From Burkholderiaceae bacterium (GTDB lineage Bacteria > Pseudomonadota > Gammaproteobacteria > Burkholderiales > Burkholderiaceae_E), in the NCBI GenBank assembly GCA_019635275.1, contig JAHBZV010000004.1, positions 1-64,000 on the forward strand: a stretch of 64,000 bases of DNA. Direction: 5' to 3'. Shown piece by piece: positions 38,733 through 46,603 of this stretch (positions are counted from its first letter, which is position 1; each line of letters begins with the position of its first letter). The notes under the pieces are model-generated. The model ran no database searches. It worked only from the letters and a program-made list of their open reading frames with translations, and was not told where the DNA came from. The position numbers and the translations under genes were made by a program.

Positions 38733-38964
38733 GCGTCACCTCGCCGACGAATCTGTCGAGCTCGCGACCGCCCGCTCCGCGACCGACGCGGAGACTCGCA
38801 ACCAGGGAATCCAATCTACGCGGAACTGCCGGCGCAAACGGGGCACTCAAGTGGCAATCTGCTGACTCTCGTTGCACACCGGGGATCCTGCATACCGGCG
38901 GACTTACTCAGGCCCGAGTGCGGTCCACGAAGCCGTCGCCCCTGCGGGCCACATCGTGACCACG

Positions 38965-39177
38965 CTACACCCGCAGCCCCATCGAAGCCAGCATGCCGTT
39001 CGTCCTCTGCGCCCTGCGCATCGCCCAGATCGCAACATTGGCGGCGATCCCTGAAACCGGATGCAGCGCATTGGGCAGGAACGTCACGTAAGCCGGATTG
39101 TTGCCCAGCCTTCCGGTGCACCACGCGCCGAATTGAGGCGGAAGGCCGTGGGCCCGACATCCCTCAGCCCTCCTCTT
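38965..39177 (-). pseudogene. gene remnant lacking a start codon
   Basis: An open frame of 70 codons with protein-like composition (PPQFGAWCTGRLGNNPAYVT, then ANVAIWAMRRAQRTNGMLAS) ends at a TAG but has no ATG; only an internal GTG is available. It begins directly after the stop of the next gene upstream. It looks like the C-terminal end of a decayed gene. The rest of the 448-bp gap between the two flanking genes (38733-39180) shows nothing I can name. Confidence 0.4.
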
Positions 39178-39180
39178 TCA

Positions 39181-39939
39181 TCACTCCAATCCGGTGAAGC
39201 GCACATGCATGCCGTACCCTCGCCACAGGGGCACGGCCGCCTCGTCGCTCGACCGGAACGGTTGATCCGCGCTGACGATAGCGACGGAAGCGAAATGCCC
39301 GGTAGTGCTCATCCTGGCGCAACTCCTGGCGATTGCCACCCAGTTGGCCGGACGTTCCGCGCTGTCGCAGGGATACCTCGCTGACCGAACGACGACCCAT
39401 TCGGGTTTCGTGGTCTTGCCGACGAACCAGATCGACGGATCGACCTCGGGATTCCCCTGCCAGGACATCAACTGGAAGCCTTCCCCTCCCAGATGGTCAC
39501 GAACCACCTGAACCGCCATGTCATGGGCCTCCCATGGCGTCATCTCGATCTTCTCATCGGTGACCAGTGACACCGGATCGATCGGCTTTCCGGTCGCAGC
39601 ATCCAGCAGACCCCAGCCCGGTAGAGTTGCCACCCATGAGTCACCAAAGAGCCGCTTCTTCATGGGGAGGATGCAGGCGTGCCCGCTCGCGGCTCGGGCA
39701 GCGGCGGCAAGTCCGCGCCTGCTTGCGGGCCCCCGAACCTTGTCGTCTACGTCTTCGATGCGGACGAAGAACAACTGATTGCCAAGGCGAAAGGAAAGGT
39801 GCTCCAGGAACGGCGGATACGGATGAGCGCGCATCCAGGACTGGATGCCGCCATCGATCTGCTTGCCCAGGTGAATGCCAGCCGCCTTCCAGCACGGGAA
39901 GAAGGCTTCCGACATCTCCTGCATCTCAATTTCGTACAT
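39181..39939 (-). CDS. hypothetical protein with a perfect Shine-Dalgarno
   Basis: An unrecognised 252-residue soluble protein, notable for many Trp and conserved-looking blocks (PEWVVVRSARYP, ARSCARMSTTGHFASVAIVS, WRGYGMHVRFTGLE). An AAGGAGGTGA site, fully complementary to the 16S anti-SD, decides the start: the ATG at 39939 is at ideal distance, the one at 39945 is too close. A 9-bp hairpin lies just upstream. Strong translation initiation suggests the gene is meant to be expressed well. Confidence 0.65.
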   Translation of the reverse strand: MYEIEMQEMSEAFFPCWKAAGIHLGKQIDGGIQSWMRAHPYPPFLEHLSFRLGNQLFFVRIEDVDDKVRGPASRRGLAAAARAASGHACILPMKKRLFGDSWVATLPGWGLLDAATGKPIDPVSLVTDEKIEMTPWEAHDMAVQVVRDHLGGEGFQLMSWQGNPEVDPSIWFVGKTTKPEWVVVRSARYPCDSAERPANWVAIARSCARMSTTGHFASVAIVSADQPFRSSDEAAVPLWRGYGMHVRFTGLE

Positions 39940-39963
39940 GACCATTCACCTCCTTTCATCGCA

Positions 39964-39984
39964 AGCACCTTCATGGAAGGTGCT
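39964..39984 (-). other. 9-bp hairpin upstream of a strong ribosome site
   Basis: Perfect inverted repeat AGCACCTTC-ATG-GAAGGTGCT ending about 8 nt before the AAGGAGGTGA site of the downstream gene. The arm contains CACCTTC/GAAGGTG, related to the SD complement, so it might compete with the ribosome site; it could also be a simple stability hairpin. Confidence 0.5.
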
Positions 39985-40114
39985 CCAACAGGTGCCGCCA
40001 AATCGCACCGCGGCTCCTGCACGGCCTCTGCGTCGTTAGAGCGGAGTCGGCAACTGGCCCAACCCACGTCGCCAATGGCACCGGCGAAGGCGCGGGCGAT
40101 CGCCTCGTTGACCA

Positions 40115-41563
40115 TCACAACTCCAGCAGCCCAGCCGAATCGTCGGGCTCCGTGATCTCCTTGCCGCCGCCTTCGCATACTGCGCGATAGAGGATCTCTG
40201 CCATCTCCTTCGCCAAGAGTTCCTCACTGGCGCCGGAGCAGGCAGCACAGATCTGCCGATGCTCGGAAGACTGCGCCTCCTCCAGTCTCATTCCCCACAT
40301 GGCCTGAATCTGGTCATCGTTCAGTCGCCCCTCATCGACGTCTTCCTGGGTCACGCCGTCGAGCATTGCGTTCCTCTCGACCCCGTCCAGGAGCCACTTG
40401 CCAGGGCCGATGCTGGCGATGTAATAGGCGATGTGTCCTGAGTGGTACGTGTCCTCTTCCCAGAAGCCTGACGCGACCAGTTGCCAATCCGGTCTCTGCG
40501 AAGGCCGCAGAGCTTCGAGCGTGACCTGGCGGGTGTCCGCCGTCTGGATCTCCAGTGCGCAGGCTCTAACGAGCGCCCGACATTCACTGGCGAGCACGTC
40601 CAGCGCTGCAGAGTCGGGAACGCACACGGTGTAGCCGGACCCGCCCAGCATCCCCTTGGTCGACCACCCATCTCCTGCCTGCGCATTCTCGACGAGCGAA
40701 AGCGCTTCTTCGAGGCCGTCCGACGCTGCATCGATCAACCTGGCTCGCACCGGGTTCTGCCCGGCCAGCTTCTCGAGGATCAGCTCTGCTGTGGTCGAGT
40801 GCTCCGCGGAGCCGATCGTCTCGCCCAGTTCCTGGATCGCCGCTGCGAACGCCTGCCCTGTGCCGAGCGCCTCGATCTGACCGTCCCACACCCACGCGGC
40901 CGCATGCTCGCAGAGATCGTCAGCCGGAGGCGAATTGAAGCGGCCGCAGAACGGGCATTCGTCGCCGGCATCGGGGGTGGGGAAGTGGTCCCGCACGCGC
41001 TGCCTGCACAGGCGGTCAAGATCGGGATAGAAGTCCGAGTCGGCCGAAAAGAAGCCGAGCGCGCCTTCGACGTCGTCCTCGAAGTTCATCTCCAGGACTG
41101 CAATCAGGGGCCACGCCGTGATGAAGAAGTCCGCGAACTCGCCCAGCGTCATCGGCTTGGCGGTCCGTGCCTCCGTCGCCCCCTGCAGAGTCTCGCCACC
41201 GTACTCGTCGACAACCCGGTAGTGGATCGCGCCACCGTCCGGCCGTGCATAGACGCATGTCACGTCATAGGTCGTCGACTTGATGCTGATGCGGCCGATC
41301 TCCACTTCGCCGTCTTCCGTGTCGGGGAGGTAGTTGCCGCCCATGAACATCGGATGGAGCGACTCCAGCACCTTCCGGTCGGCAGCCGAGATGCCTTCTA
41401 CGGTCAGCAGAGTACTCAGCTCGGCGTGACGACCGGAGTCGAACAGCGCCTGCAGCTTCTTGCGCACTACGGCGCCCTTGACCTTCGACAGCAGGTAGCG
41501 CTCTAGTTTCTGCGGCCGGAAGTAGGTTTCCGGGCGGTAGCCAAGATCGATTTGCTTGTTCAC
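40115..41563 (-). CDS. hypothetical protein with a CxxC zinc-finger-like motif
   Basis: A 482-residue soluble protein of unknown function that starts with GTG (MNKQIDLGYRPETYF). The middle contains CPFCGRFNSPPADDLCEHAA, which looks like a small zinc-binding motif. The C-terminal third is acidic and has further cysteines (ICAACSGASEELL). The G-rich upstream stretch is a plausible ribosome site. Lies on the same strand as the previous gene, in an accessory gene run beside metK and BREX. Confidence 0.6.
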   Translation of the reverse strand: MNKQIDLGYRPETYFRPQKLERYLLSKVKGAVVRKKLQALFDSGRHAELSTLLTVEGISAADRKVLESLHPMFMGGNYLPDTEDGEVEIGRISIKSTTYDVTCVYARPDGGAIHYRVVDEYGGETLQGATEARTAKPMTLGEFADFFITAWPLIAVLEMNFEDDVEGALGFFSADSDFYPDLDRLCRQRVRDHFPTPDAGDECPFCGRFNSPPADDLCEHAAAWVWDGQIEALGTGQAFAAAIQELGETIGSAEHSTTAELILEKLAGQNPVRARLIDAASDGLEEALSLVENAQAGDGWSTKGMLGGSGYTVCVPDSAALDVLASECRALVRACALEIQTADTRQVTLEALRPSQRPDWQLVASGFWEEDTYHSGHIAYYIASIGPGKWLLDGVERNAMLDGVTQEDVDEGRLNDDQIQAMWGMRLEEAQSSEHRQICAACSGASEELLAKEMAEILYRAVCEGGGKEITEPDDSAGLLEL

Positions 41564-41643
41564 GAGATGCCCCCCTTCGTCACTCTCTGGACGATTCGCT
41601 AGAGCGCCGCAACCGCATCGCCACTGATCGCTTCGACCTTGGC

Positions 41644-41777
41644 TCAGGTGATCGGCGCGTTCTTTTCGGCATCGATGACCTGTTCGACGGTTCGAACCGC
41701 AGAAACGACAGGGGCGTTCCTGCCCGGTCCCAGAACGCGACGCTTTCGGTTTGCATCTCGAACGCGGGCGCGATCAT
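41644..41777 (-). pseudogene. frameshifted small gene behind a SAM-II-like element
   Basis: Translation from the ATG at 41777 (MIAPAFEMQTESVAFWDRAG) looks protein-like for about 30 codons, then turns into Arg/Ser-rich noise. Switching frame near 41690-41720 gives a coherent tail VRTVEQVIDAEKNAPIT and a stop at 41644. This suggests one frameshift in a gene of roughly 44 codons. It has the same type of leader and an AGGAG site as metK, so it probably was a methionine-related or metK-companion gene. The product is not recognised. Confidence 0.4.
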
Positions 41778-41783
41778 TTGGCA

Positions 41784-41843
41784 CTCCTCTTTAGCCGATT
41801 GACCGGTTGGCAGGGGCCTTCAATCCGGATGAAGTTGCCCCGG
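41784..41843 (-). promoter_or_regulatory. SAM-II-like riboswitch, second copy
   Basis: Read on the minus strand, P1 is GGGGC/GCCCC (41837-41841 with 41813-41817). The P1 loop contains ATCCGGATTGA, which pairs as a pseudoknot with TCAATCGG just before GCTAAAGAGGAG. The same layout, with GCUAAA running into the ribosome site, defines SAM-II aptamers. It lies 24 bp after the metK stop and directly before the small frameshifted gene. It shares the blocks ATCCGGATTG and CGGCTAAA.AGGAGT with the metK copy. Confidence 0.65.
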
Positions 41844-41866
41844 GAACTTCATCGCGTGCCTCAAGG

Positions 41867-43057
41867 CTAGGCATCGACGGGCTCACCAGACGAGCCATCG
41901 TCGGCAGCCCGCCGAACGCCTTCCCACGGCAGATCGAGGTCGTCCCGACCGAAATGGCCGTAGGCTGCCGTCGGATAGTAGATTGGCCGTTGGAGGTCGA
42001 GGCACTGGATGATCCCGGCCGGGGTCAGGACGAACTCCCGGCGCAGCGCATCGACGATCTCGGCACTGCGCGCTGAGGTGACGCCCTCGGCCTCAACCAT
42101 GAAGCTCACCGGCTCAGCCACCCCGATCGCATAGGCCAGCTGCACCAGCGCGCGCCTCGCCCAGCCCCGCGCCACGACCTGCCTGGCCAGGAACCGCGCC
42201 ATGTAAGCCGCCGAACGATCGACCTTCGACGGATCCTTCCCCGAGAAGGCGCCGCCTCCGTGAGGCGCGGCGCCGCCATAGGTGTCGACGATGATCTTCC
42301 GGCCCGTGAGCCCCGTGTCCCCCTTCGGGCCCCCGGTGACGAAGCGGCCGGTCGGGTTGATCAGCTCCCGATAGCCCGGCGCGCGCATCGACTTCGGGAT
42401 GACCGCTTCGACGATCTCGCGGCTCACTGCGTCGCGCACTTCGTCGGCGTCGGCGTCCGCCGCGTGCTGCGTCGACAGCACCACCGCCTCGACCGCGACG
42501 GGTCGCCCGTCCTCGTAGCGGAACGTCACCTGCGACTTGGCGTCCGGGCGCAGCCACGGATAGCGCCCCGACCGCCGCAGCTCCGCCTGCCGCCGCACGA
42601 GCCGGTGGGCGAAGACGATCGGCGCAGGCATCAACTCCGGCGTCTCGTCGCACGCGTAGCCGAACATCAGGCCCTGGTCGCCCGCCCCGATGACTCCGTC
42701 GACACGATCGACCCCGCGATTGATGTCCGCGGACTGGCCGTTGAATCGCACCTGGACTTCGCAGCGATCGGGATCGATGCCGGTGGCCGCATCGCGGTAG
42801 CCGGCGTCGCGCAGCACGCCCGCCACGATCGACACCGCGCGCTTGCGCACCTGCCGGAACACGTCGAGGTCGCGGGTCTTGAACTCGCCGGCGACGACGA
42901 CGCACTGGTCGGCGAGCAGCGTCTCACAGGCGACCCTCGCGCCGGGATCGAGCCCGAGGAACTCGTCCAGCACCGCGTCCGAGATGCGGTCGGCAAGCTT
43001 GTCAGGGTGGCCCTCGGAGACGGATTCCGAGGAAAAGAGGCCATTGCGAACAGACAT
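41867..43057 (-). CDS. metK: S-adenosylmethionine synthase
   Basis: Makes SAM from methionine and ATP. The 396-residue protein has FSSESVSEGHPDKLADRISD at the N-terminus, GAGDQGLMFGYACDETPELM, and the phosphate-binding GGGAFSGKDPSKVDRSAAY. INPTGRFVTGGPKGDTGLTG is also present. All are standard MetK signatures and the length is normal. The SD AGGAG is directly attached to a SAM-II-like aptamer, so translation should fall when SAM is high. The gene is embedded among unknown genes next to BREX rather than in a methionine-cycle operon, so it may be a second or acquired copy; this window cannot tell. Confidence 0.96.
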   Translation of the reverse strand: MSVRNGLFSSESVSEGHPDKLADRISDAVLDEFLGLDPGARVACETLLADQCVVVAGEFKTRDLDVFRQVRKRAVSIVAGVLRDAGYRDAATGIDPDRCEVQVRFNGQSADINRGVDRVDGVIGAGDQGLMFGYACDETPELMPAPIVFAHRLVRRQAELRRSGRYPWLRPDAKSQVTFRYEDGRPVAVEAVVLSTQHAADADADEVRDAVSREIVEAVIPKSMRAPGYRELINPTGRFVTGGPKGDTGLTGRKIIVDTYGGAAPHGGGAFSGKDPSKVDRSAAYMARFLARQVVARGWARRALVQLAYAIGVAEPVSFMVEAEGVTSARSAEIVDALRREFVLTPAGIIQCLDLQRPIYYPTAAYGHFGRDDLDLPWEGVRRAADDGSSGEPVDA

Positions 43058-43062
43058 CGGTC

Positions 43063-43124
43063 AACTCCTGTTTAGCCGCGTTCGACGATGCGTCGGGGGC
43101 GGCAATCCGGATCAAATCCCCCCA
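43063..43124 (-). promoter_or_regulatory. SAM-II-like riboswitch of metK
   Basis: Minus-strand RNA directly before metK. P1 forms between the G-run (43118-43123) and CCCCC (43095-43099), enclosing GATTTGATCCGGATTGCCG. This closely parallels the loop of the known SAM-II aptamer (GAUUUAACCGUAUUGC). A small CGACG-CAT-CGTCG hairpin follows, then the conserved 3' piece GGCTAAACAGGAG, which contains the metK ribosome site. Ligand binding should hide the SD. The pseudoknot pairing (CCGGAUU with AACGCGG) has two mismatches, so a covariance-model score is desirable. Confidence 0.75.
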
Positions 43125-43125
43125 G

Positions 43126-43157
43126 AAAACAAAAAGCCCTCCGCTTCACGGGAGGGC
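43126..43157 (-). terminator. intrinsic terminator inside the metK leader
   Basis: Minus-strand stem GCCCTCC / GGAGGGC (43151-43157 with 43136-43142), 8-nt loop, followed by TTTTTGTTTT. It stands immediately 5' of the SAM-II-like element, leaving no room for a promoter between them. Its 5' arm shares four bases (43154-43157) with the closing stem of the upstream structured RNA, so the two can compete. Confidence 0.85.
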
Positions 43158-43252
43158 CGACGCGATGCCCGCTTGGTTGCTCCCGCAGGAGCCACATCCG
43201 CTTTCGCGATCCACCTTGCCCGGGACAGGCAGGTTGGCATGGGCGTCGGCCC
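43154..43252 (-). promoter_or_regulatory. multi-hairpin structured RNA leader upstream of metK
   Basis: A closing stem of 10 bp (GGGCCGACGC with GCGTCGGCCC) plus 5 bp (ATGCC/GGCAT after a small internal loop) joins positions 43236-43252 and 43154-43170. Inside are three hairpins on the minus strand: CCTGCC/GGCAAGG with one bulge, CGC-GAAA-GCG with a GNRA tetraloop, and GCTCC-TGCG-GGAGC. This is a four-way-junction fold ending at a terminator, as in transcription-attenuating riboswitches. I cannot match it to a named family. It could alternatively be a terminated small RNA. Confidence 0.55.
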
Positions 43253-43468
43253 AACTCGGAATGCAGGGTGCATGCTAGCAGGAATGCGACGGCCAGTCAC
43301 CGCACCGACAGGCGACAAGTTCATGAAAGGCGATCTGGCCGTCTACCATTGATTGGACAGGTCGCATACCCTACCAATGGCTGTAAAGGCACAAATTCAA
43401 CAGTCAGTACAGGACGTCCAGATCAGTGCGTCCGGGCGGGTCGATGGTGGCCAACTCATGGAGTGAAC

Positions 43469-43828
43469 ATGGGCGCGCAGCGCTGTGACGAAGACGAGGA
43501 ACACAAGTGCCCCTTCTGCTCGAGCACAGGGCACTGCCCGCACATCTTGCTGCTAGTGGACACGACGTTCCGAAACGCCGAGGGTGGCGTCTTGATGAGC
43601 GCTTTCAACGAGCGTTGGAGCAAGCTCTGTCAAGAAGGCGGCGACGACTTCGACGAGCGCGAGCCGTTCGAGAGCCTTCTCGGAGAGGTCGACTCGATCG
43701 CTGATGTTGCTAACGACTACGACTATGAAGGGGGGCCCGGTATGTCGTCGACGTACTCCGCCTACTACGTCGACTCGGAAACGAAAGCGCAAGACGCCTT
43801 GGGGCGCTTCATCGAAGCAAGACGGTGA
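43469..43828 (+). CDS. hypothetical acidic protein with Cys/His motif
   Basis: A 119-residue protein, unrecognised. Near its N-terminus CPFCSSTGHCPH at about residues 13-24 could bind zinc. The remainder is strongly acidic (CQEGGDDFDEREPFESLLGE, ADVANDYDYEGG). A GGAGTG site precedes the ATG at 43469. It is the only plus-strand gene in this part, divergent from metK and convergent with brxA. Confidence 0.6.
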   Translation: MGAQRCDEDEEHKCPFCSSTGHCPHILLLVDTTFRNAEGGVLMSAFNERWSKLCQEGGDDFDEREPFESLLGEVDSIADVANDYDYEGGPGMSSTYSAYYVDSETKAQDALGRFIEARR

Positions 43829-43861
43829 CTAGCCAGCGATGCATCAAGGCACGCGGACGAC

Positions 43862-44581
43862 CTAAGCCGATCTGAGACCAGCGAACTGCTGATTCGCCCC
43901 CTCCAACCGCAGTTCCAGCGTGTCACTGTTCGAAATGACGTAGGCCAGAGGCTGATCGAGCACGAAGGGGTAAAGCACGGCGGTTGACTGCAGTGTAGCG
44001 AGCGAAATGGGTCTTCCATGATATCTAAGCGCAGCCTCGATCAGCCAACCGACCATATGCGGGTCGTCCAGACGGCGTGCCGCCGTGCGGACCAGTCGCT
44101 TGCCCATCTCCACGCGTTCGATCGCTCCCCAATTGGCTTGGGTTTGCAGGACCGCTTGCGTCGCTCGCTTGGTCACCTGCCGATCGCCGTAGACCTCGCT
44201 CATCCTCCTATGGATTTCGGCTACCGAGCAGTCGCCCTGTATTGCGGTCAGGCGACCCGTGAACTCGGCCACCTTGCCAAAATAGGGATAGGCGGCGATC
44301 GCCGCCCCCCACGCGAACGGAGCGACGTCGGCTGACGACAATGGGATTGCGAAATGGCCGACACCGCGTCCGATGAAGTCCGCCAGATCTGATCTTGGCT
44401 CCATGGCCATGGCCTTCAACTTCGTGCGCGTCTTGGCCTTCGCCTCCGGCCCCAGGCCCGAGCTGTCGAGCAGTCCCTCCAACTCATCCAGATCGGCGCT
44501 CCCAATGCATACCCTCAGCGCCGCCGCCACCCACTCGATTTGGATGAATCGGTCGAAGCCAATCTGAGGGACTTTCGACAT
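43862..44581 (-). CDS. brxA: BREX-3 protein BrxA
   Basis: A 239-residue soluble protein at the end of the BREX operon, immediately after pglZ. This is the position of brxA in type 3 systems, and the QIGFDRFIQIEWVAAALR opening and size agree with the DUF1819/BrxA group. BrxA of other BREX types is a small DNA-binding protein needed for full defence. Translation may start at ATG 44581, or at TTG 44593, which overlaps the pglZ stop. Assignment rests partly on position. Confidence 0.75.
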   Translation of the reverse strand: MSKVPQIGFDRFIQIEWVAAALRVCIGSADLDELEGLLDSSGLGPEAKAKTRTKLKAMAMEPRSDLADFIGRGVGHFAIPLSSADVAPFAWGAAIAAYPYFGKVAEFTGRLTAIQGDCSVAEIHRRMSEVYGDRQVTKRATQAVLQTQANWGAIERVEMGKRLVRTAARRLDDPHMVGWLIEAALRYHGRPISLATLQSTAVLYPFVLDQPLAYVISNSDTLELRLEGANQQFAGLRSA

Positions 44582-44589
44582 CTTGGCGT

Positions 44590-46584
44590 TCAACTCGAGC
44601 GACTCACTTTCACGAACGGCACCAGCAGCTCCTCCACCGAGATGCCGCCATGAACGACGGCTTGCTCGGCATCGGGCATGAAGGCGCTTCGCCCCCCGGC
44701 GAACAGACTGAAGAAGTTCGTGGGCAGTCCAGCGACGTCAAGCCGGTAGCTGTTGGGGTTGGACGTAGCCGACTCTGCCGCCAAAACTTCGCTGCGATAA
44801 GTCCGCACCCGCTCGCCGCGCAGCTCTGCGGCGACGCCCTGCTTCGGACGTCCCTGCCCCACCGCCTCGACATTGCCGTGGTCGGCGGTGAGGTAGACGC
44901 GAAAGCCCTTGTCTGCCAGTTGATCGAGCAATCGCTCAACGAACCCCGACTCGCACCAGCTTTCGATCAAGGCGGCGACGCCGCGCTTGCCGAGCGGTGC
45001 ACCGTGAACGATCTCGTCGACCGTGTCAACCACGATCCCGACGACCTTCAGCACGGGACTACTCAACGCGCCATCGAGTTCAGCCAACTGGTCATTGCGC
45101 TTGATGCCCTTACGATACAGAACCTCGTTGGCTCGCAAGCCCTGGTCCTGCCAGAACCGGGACCATTGATTGGGCTCGGGCGCGGTTGACTCGATCGTGT
45201 CCGCGAACTCCCGGGGCTTGAGCCCCGAGAAGATCGCCTGGCGGGATACCGACGTCAGCGTCGGCAGCCACGCAAAGCAGGCAGATTCGTCGAATGCATA
45301 TCTCGGCGCACGCTTGGCCAGCGCTTCTCGAATCTGTACCCACTGATCGACAGCCAGCCCATCGAACACGAGCAGTGCGATCTTCTCCTCACCGGCCCCA
45401 CGCCGAATGGAGAGAAAGCGCGGGACGTGGTGGACCATGACCGGGCTCTTGGCGACAGGGAGCGACGGCAGATCGGCGTAGTGCTTGGCGGTCCACTGTC
45501 GCAAACGCTCGTCGGATGACGTCTGCAGCTCGACAATCGCCGCCCGCAGACCCTCGGCGCGCGTCGAGTCCAGGGAATGAAAGCGCGCCAGCACCTCGCC
45601 GAACCTCCGTGCGGTGCTGATCCAGTCGCGGTAGGACGAATCCACCGTGGGCAGTGCCCCTTGAAGTCCCTTGATGCCCTCTCCCACGAGGTTTCGCAGC
45701 GCCAAGGGATCCTGAACGATGCCGACCTTGGCCCACTCCGGGATCGTGGGCAGCGCGCCGTTCACGGCCAGCGGATGGAGCAGGCCGTCAAGGAACATCG
45801 AATCGACGATCACGCGCACGTCCGGGTGCTCGAAAGGCACGTCCGCCCTTGCTGCGAAGTCAGGCGCTGGCGGCTCACCCGTGCGTGTGCCCGTGACGCC
45901 GCGGTCCGACCAATAGCGGTACCAAGCCTCCTGCACCACACGAAGTAGCGTTGCCTTGGAGCAGAACAGCTCGCTCAGCGGCAGCGACTTGAATACCGCG
46001 CTGTCGCCAAGCACCTGCGCGACGTGCTCGCCCAACACCGGGGGAAGCGCGGCATCCCGGTAGTGCAGACGCAGCAACTCGCGCCATAGATCTTCAGGAC
46101 GCGAAATCAGGTGCGGGCTGATCCTGAAGAGGTGCGTAAGGATGAAGTCCTTGGTCAGCGATTCACCCAGGGCTTGCGACGCATGTTGCGTCTGCGCGGC
46201 ATAGAGTGCCTCGTGGTGTTCCGGCCCGATCTGACGAACGACGTTGTAGCTCAGCTTCGCAAACAGATTGGCGAGACTCAGGCTCACCTGCCGCGCCTGC
46301 CGCAAGTAGTCCCACGGCAGATCACCCACGTTCGTGCCGCGCAAGTGCAGGATCAGGGCCTTCGCCGGCCCGCTCTCTCCCGAGTCCCAGGCGGCCCGGT
46401 AGCGCTCTTCGTACTCGGCGCGGAACACGACCGAGTCCTCGAAGGGCAGCAGCTCGAAGCCGCGCTCGCGCAGACCAGCGAGAACGCGCTCGTCCAGCAG
46501 CACATCATCCGGGTCCGCCGCGATCCACAAGCGAGCCAGGTCCGCCGTGAACTCCTTGAGGATGCGGTCAATCCAGGCGCTCAT
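44590..46584 (-). CDS. pglZ: BREX-3 phosphatase-like protein PglZ
   Basis: A 664-residue PglZ-domain protein of the alkaline phosphatase superfamily, a defining component of all BREX systems. The C-terminal half holds the metal-binding elements LLVFDGLAVDQW and YLTADHGNVEA (Asp568, His569). The loop TLTSVSRQAIFSGLKP corresponds to the nucleophile region. The ATG at 46584 is 19 bp after the DUF262 gene. In characterised BREX, PglZ is essential for both host methylation and phage exclusion. Confidence 0.92.
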   Translation of the reverse strand: MSAWIDRILKEFTADLARLWIAADPDDVLLDERVLAGLRERGFELLPFEDSVVFRAEYEERYRAAWDSGESGPAKALILHLRGTNVGDLPWDYLRQARQVSLSLANLFAKLSYNVVRQIGPEHHEALYAAQTQHASQALGESLTKDFILTHLFRISPHLISRPEDLWRELLRLHYRDAALPPVLGEHVAQVLGDSAVFKSLPLSELFCSKATLLRVVQEAWYRYWSDRGVTGTRTGEPPAPDFAARADVPFEHPDVRVIVDSMFLDGLLHPLAVNGALPTIPEWAKVGIVQDPLALRNLVGEGIKGLQGALPTVDSSYRDWISTARRFGEVLARFHSLDSTRAEGLRAAIVELQTSSDERLRQWTAKHYADLPSLPVAKSPVMVHHVPRFLSIRRGAGEEKIALLVFDGLAVDQWVQIREALAKRAPRYAFDESACFAWLPTLTSVSRQAIFSGLKPREFADTIESTAPEPNQWSRFWQDQGLRANEVLYRKGIKRNDQLAELDGALSSPVLKVVGIVVDTVDEIVHGAPLGKRGVAALIESWCESGFVERLLDQLADKGFRVYLTADHGNVEAVGQGRPKQGVAAELRGERVRTYRSEVLAAESATSNPNSYRLDVAGLPTNFFSLFAGGRSAFMPDAEQAVVHGGISVEELLVPFVKVSRSS

Positions 46585-46603
46585 CGAACGCACTTGGCGA
46601 TGT

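Noticed and set aside
38816-39160. A 114-codon minus-strand frame with an ATG
   Set aside because: Its composition is poor and a better protein-like frame (the remnant at 38965-39177) occupies the same DNA.
39747-40178. A 143-codon minus-strand frame between two hypothetical genes
   Set aside because: Most of it overlaps the 252-residue gene in a different frame and turns into Arg/Ser-rich noise; only the first 50 codons look protein-like.
43154-43252. Identification of the structured leader as SAM-I, SAH, glycine or 4.5S RNA
   Set aside because: Diagnostic conserved blocks of these families are missing; only general similarity such as GGAGCAACC was noted.
43112-43324. Short frames across the metK leader, including one ending GCGSCGSNQAGIASALP
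   Set aside because: They lack good starts or ribosome sites and overlap the stem-loop structure and terminator, which explain the sequence better.
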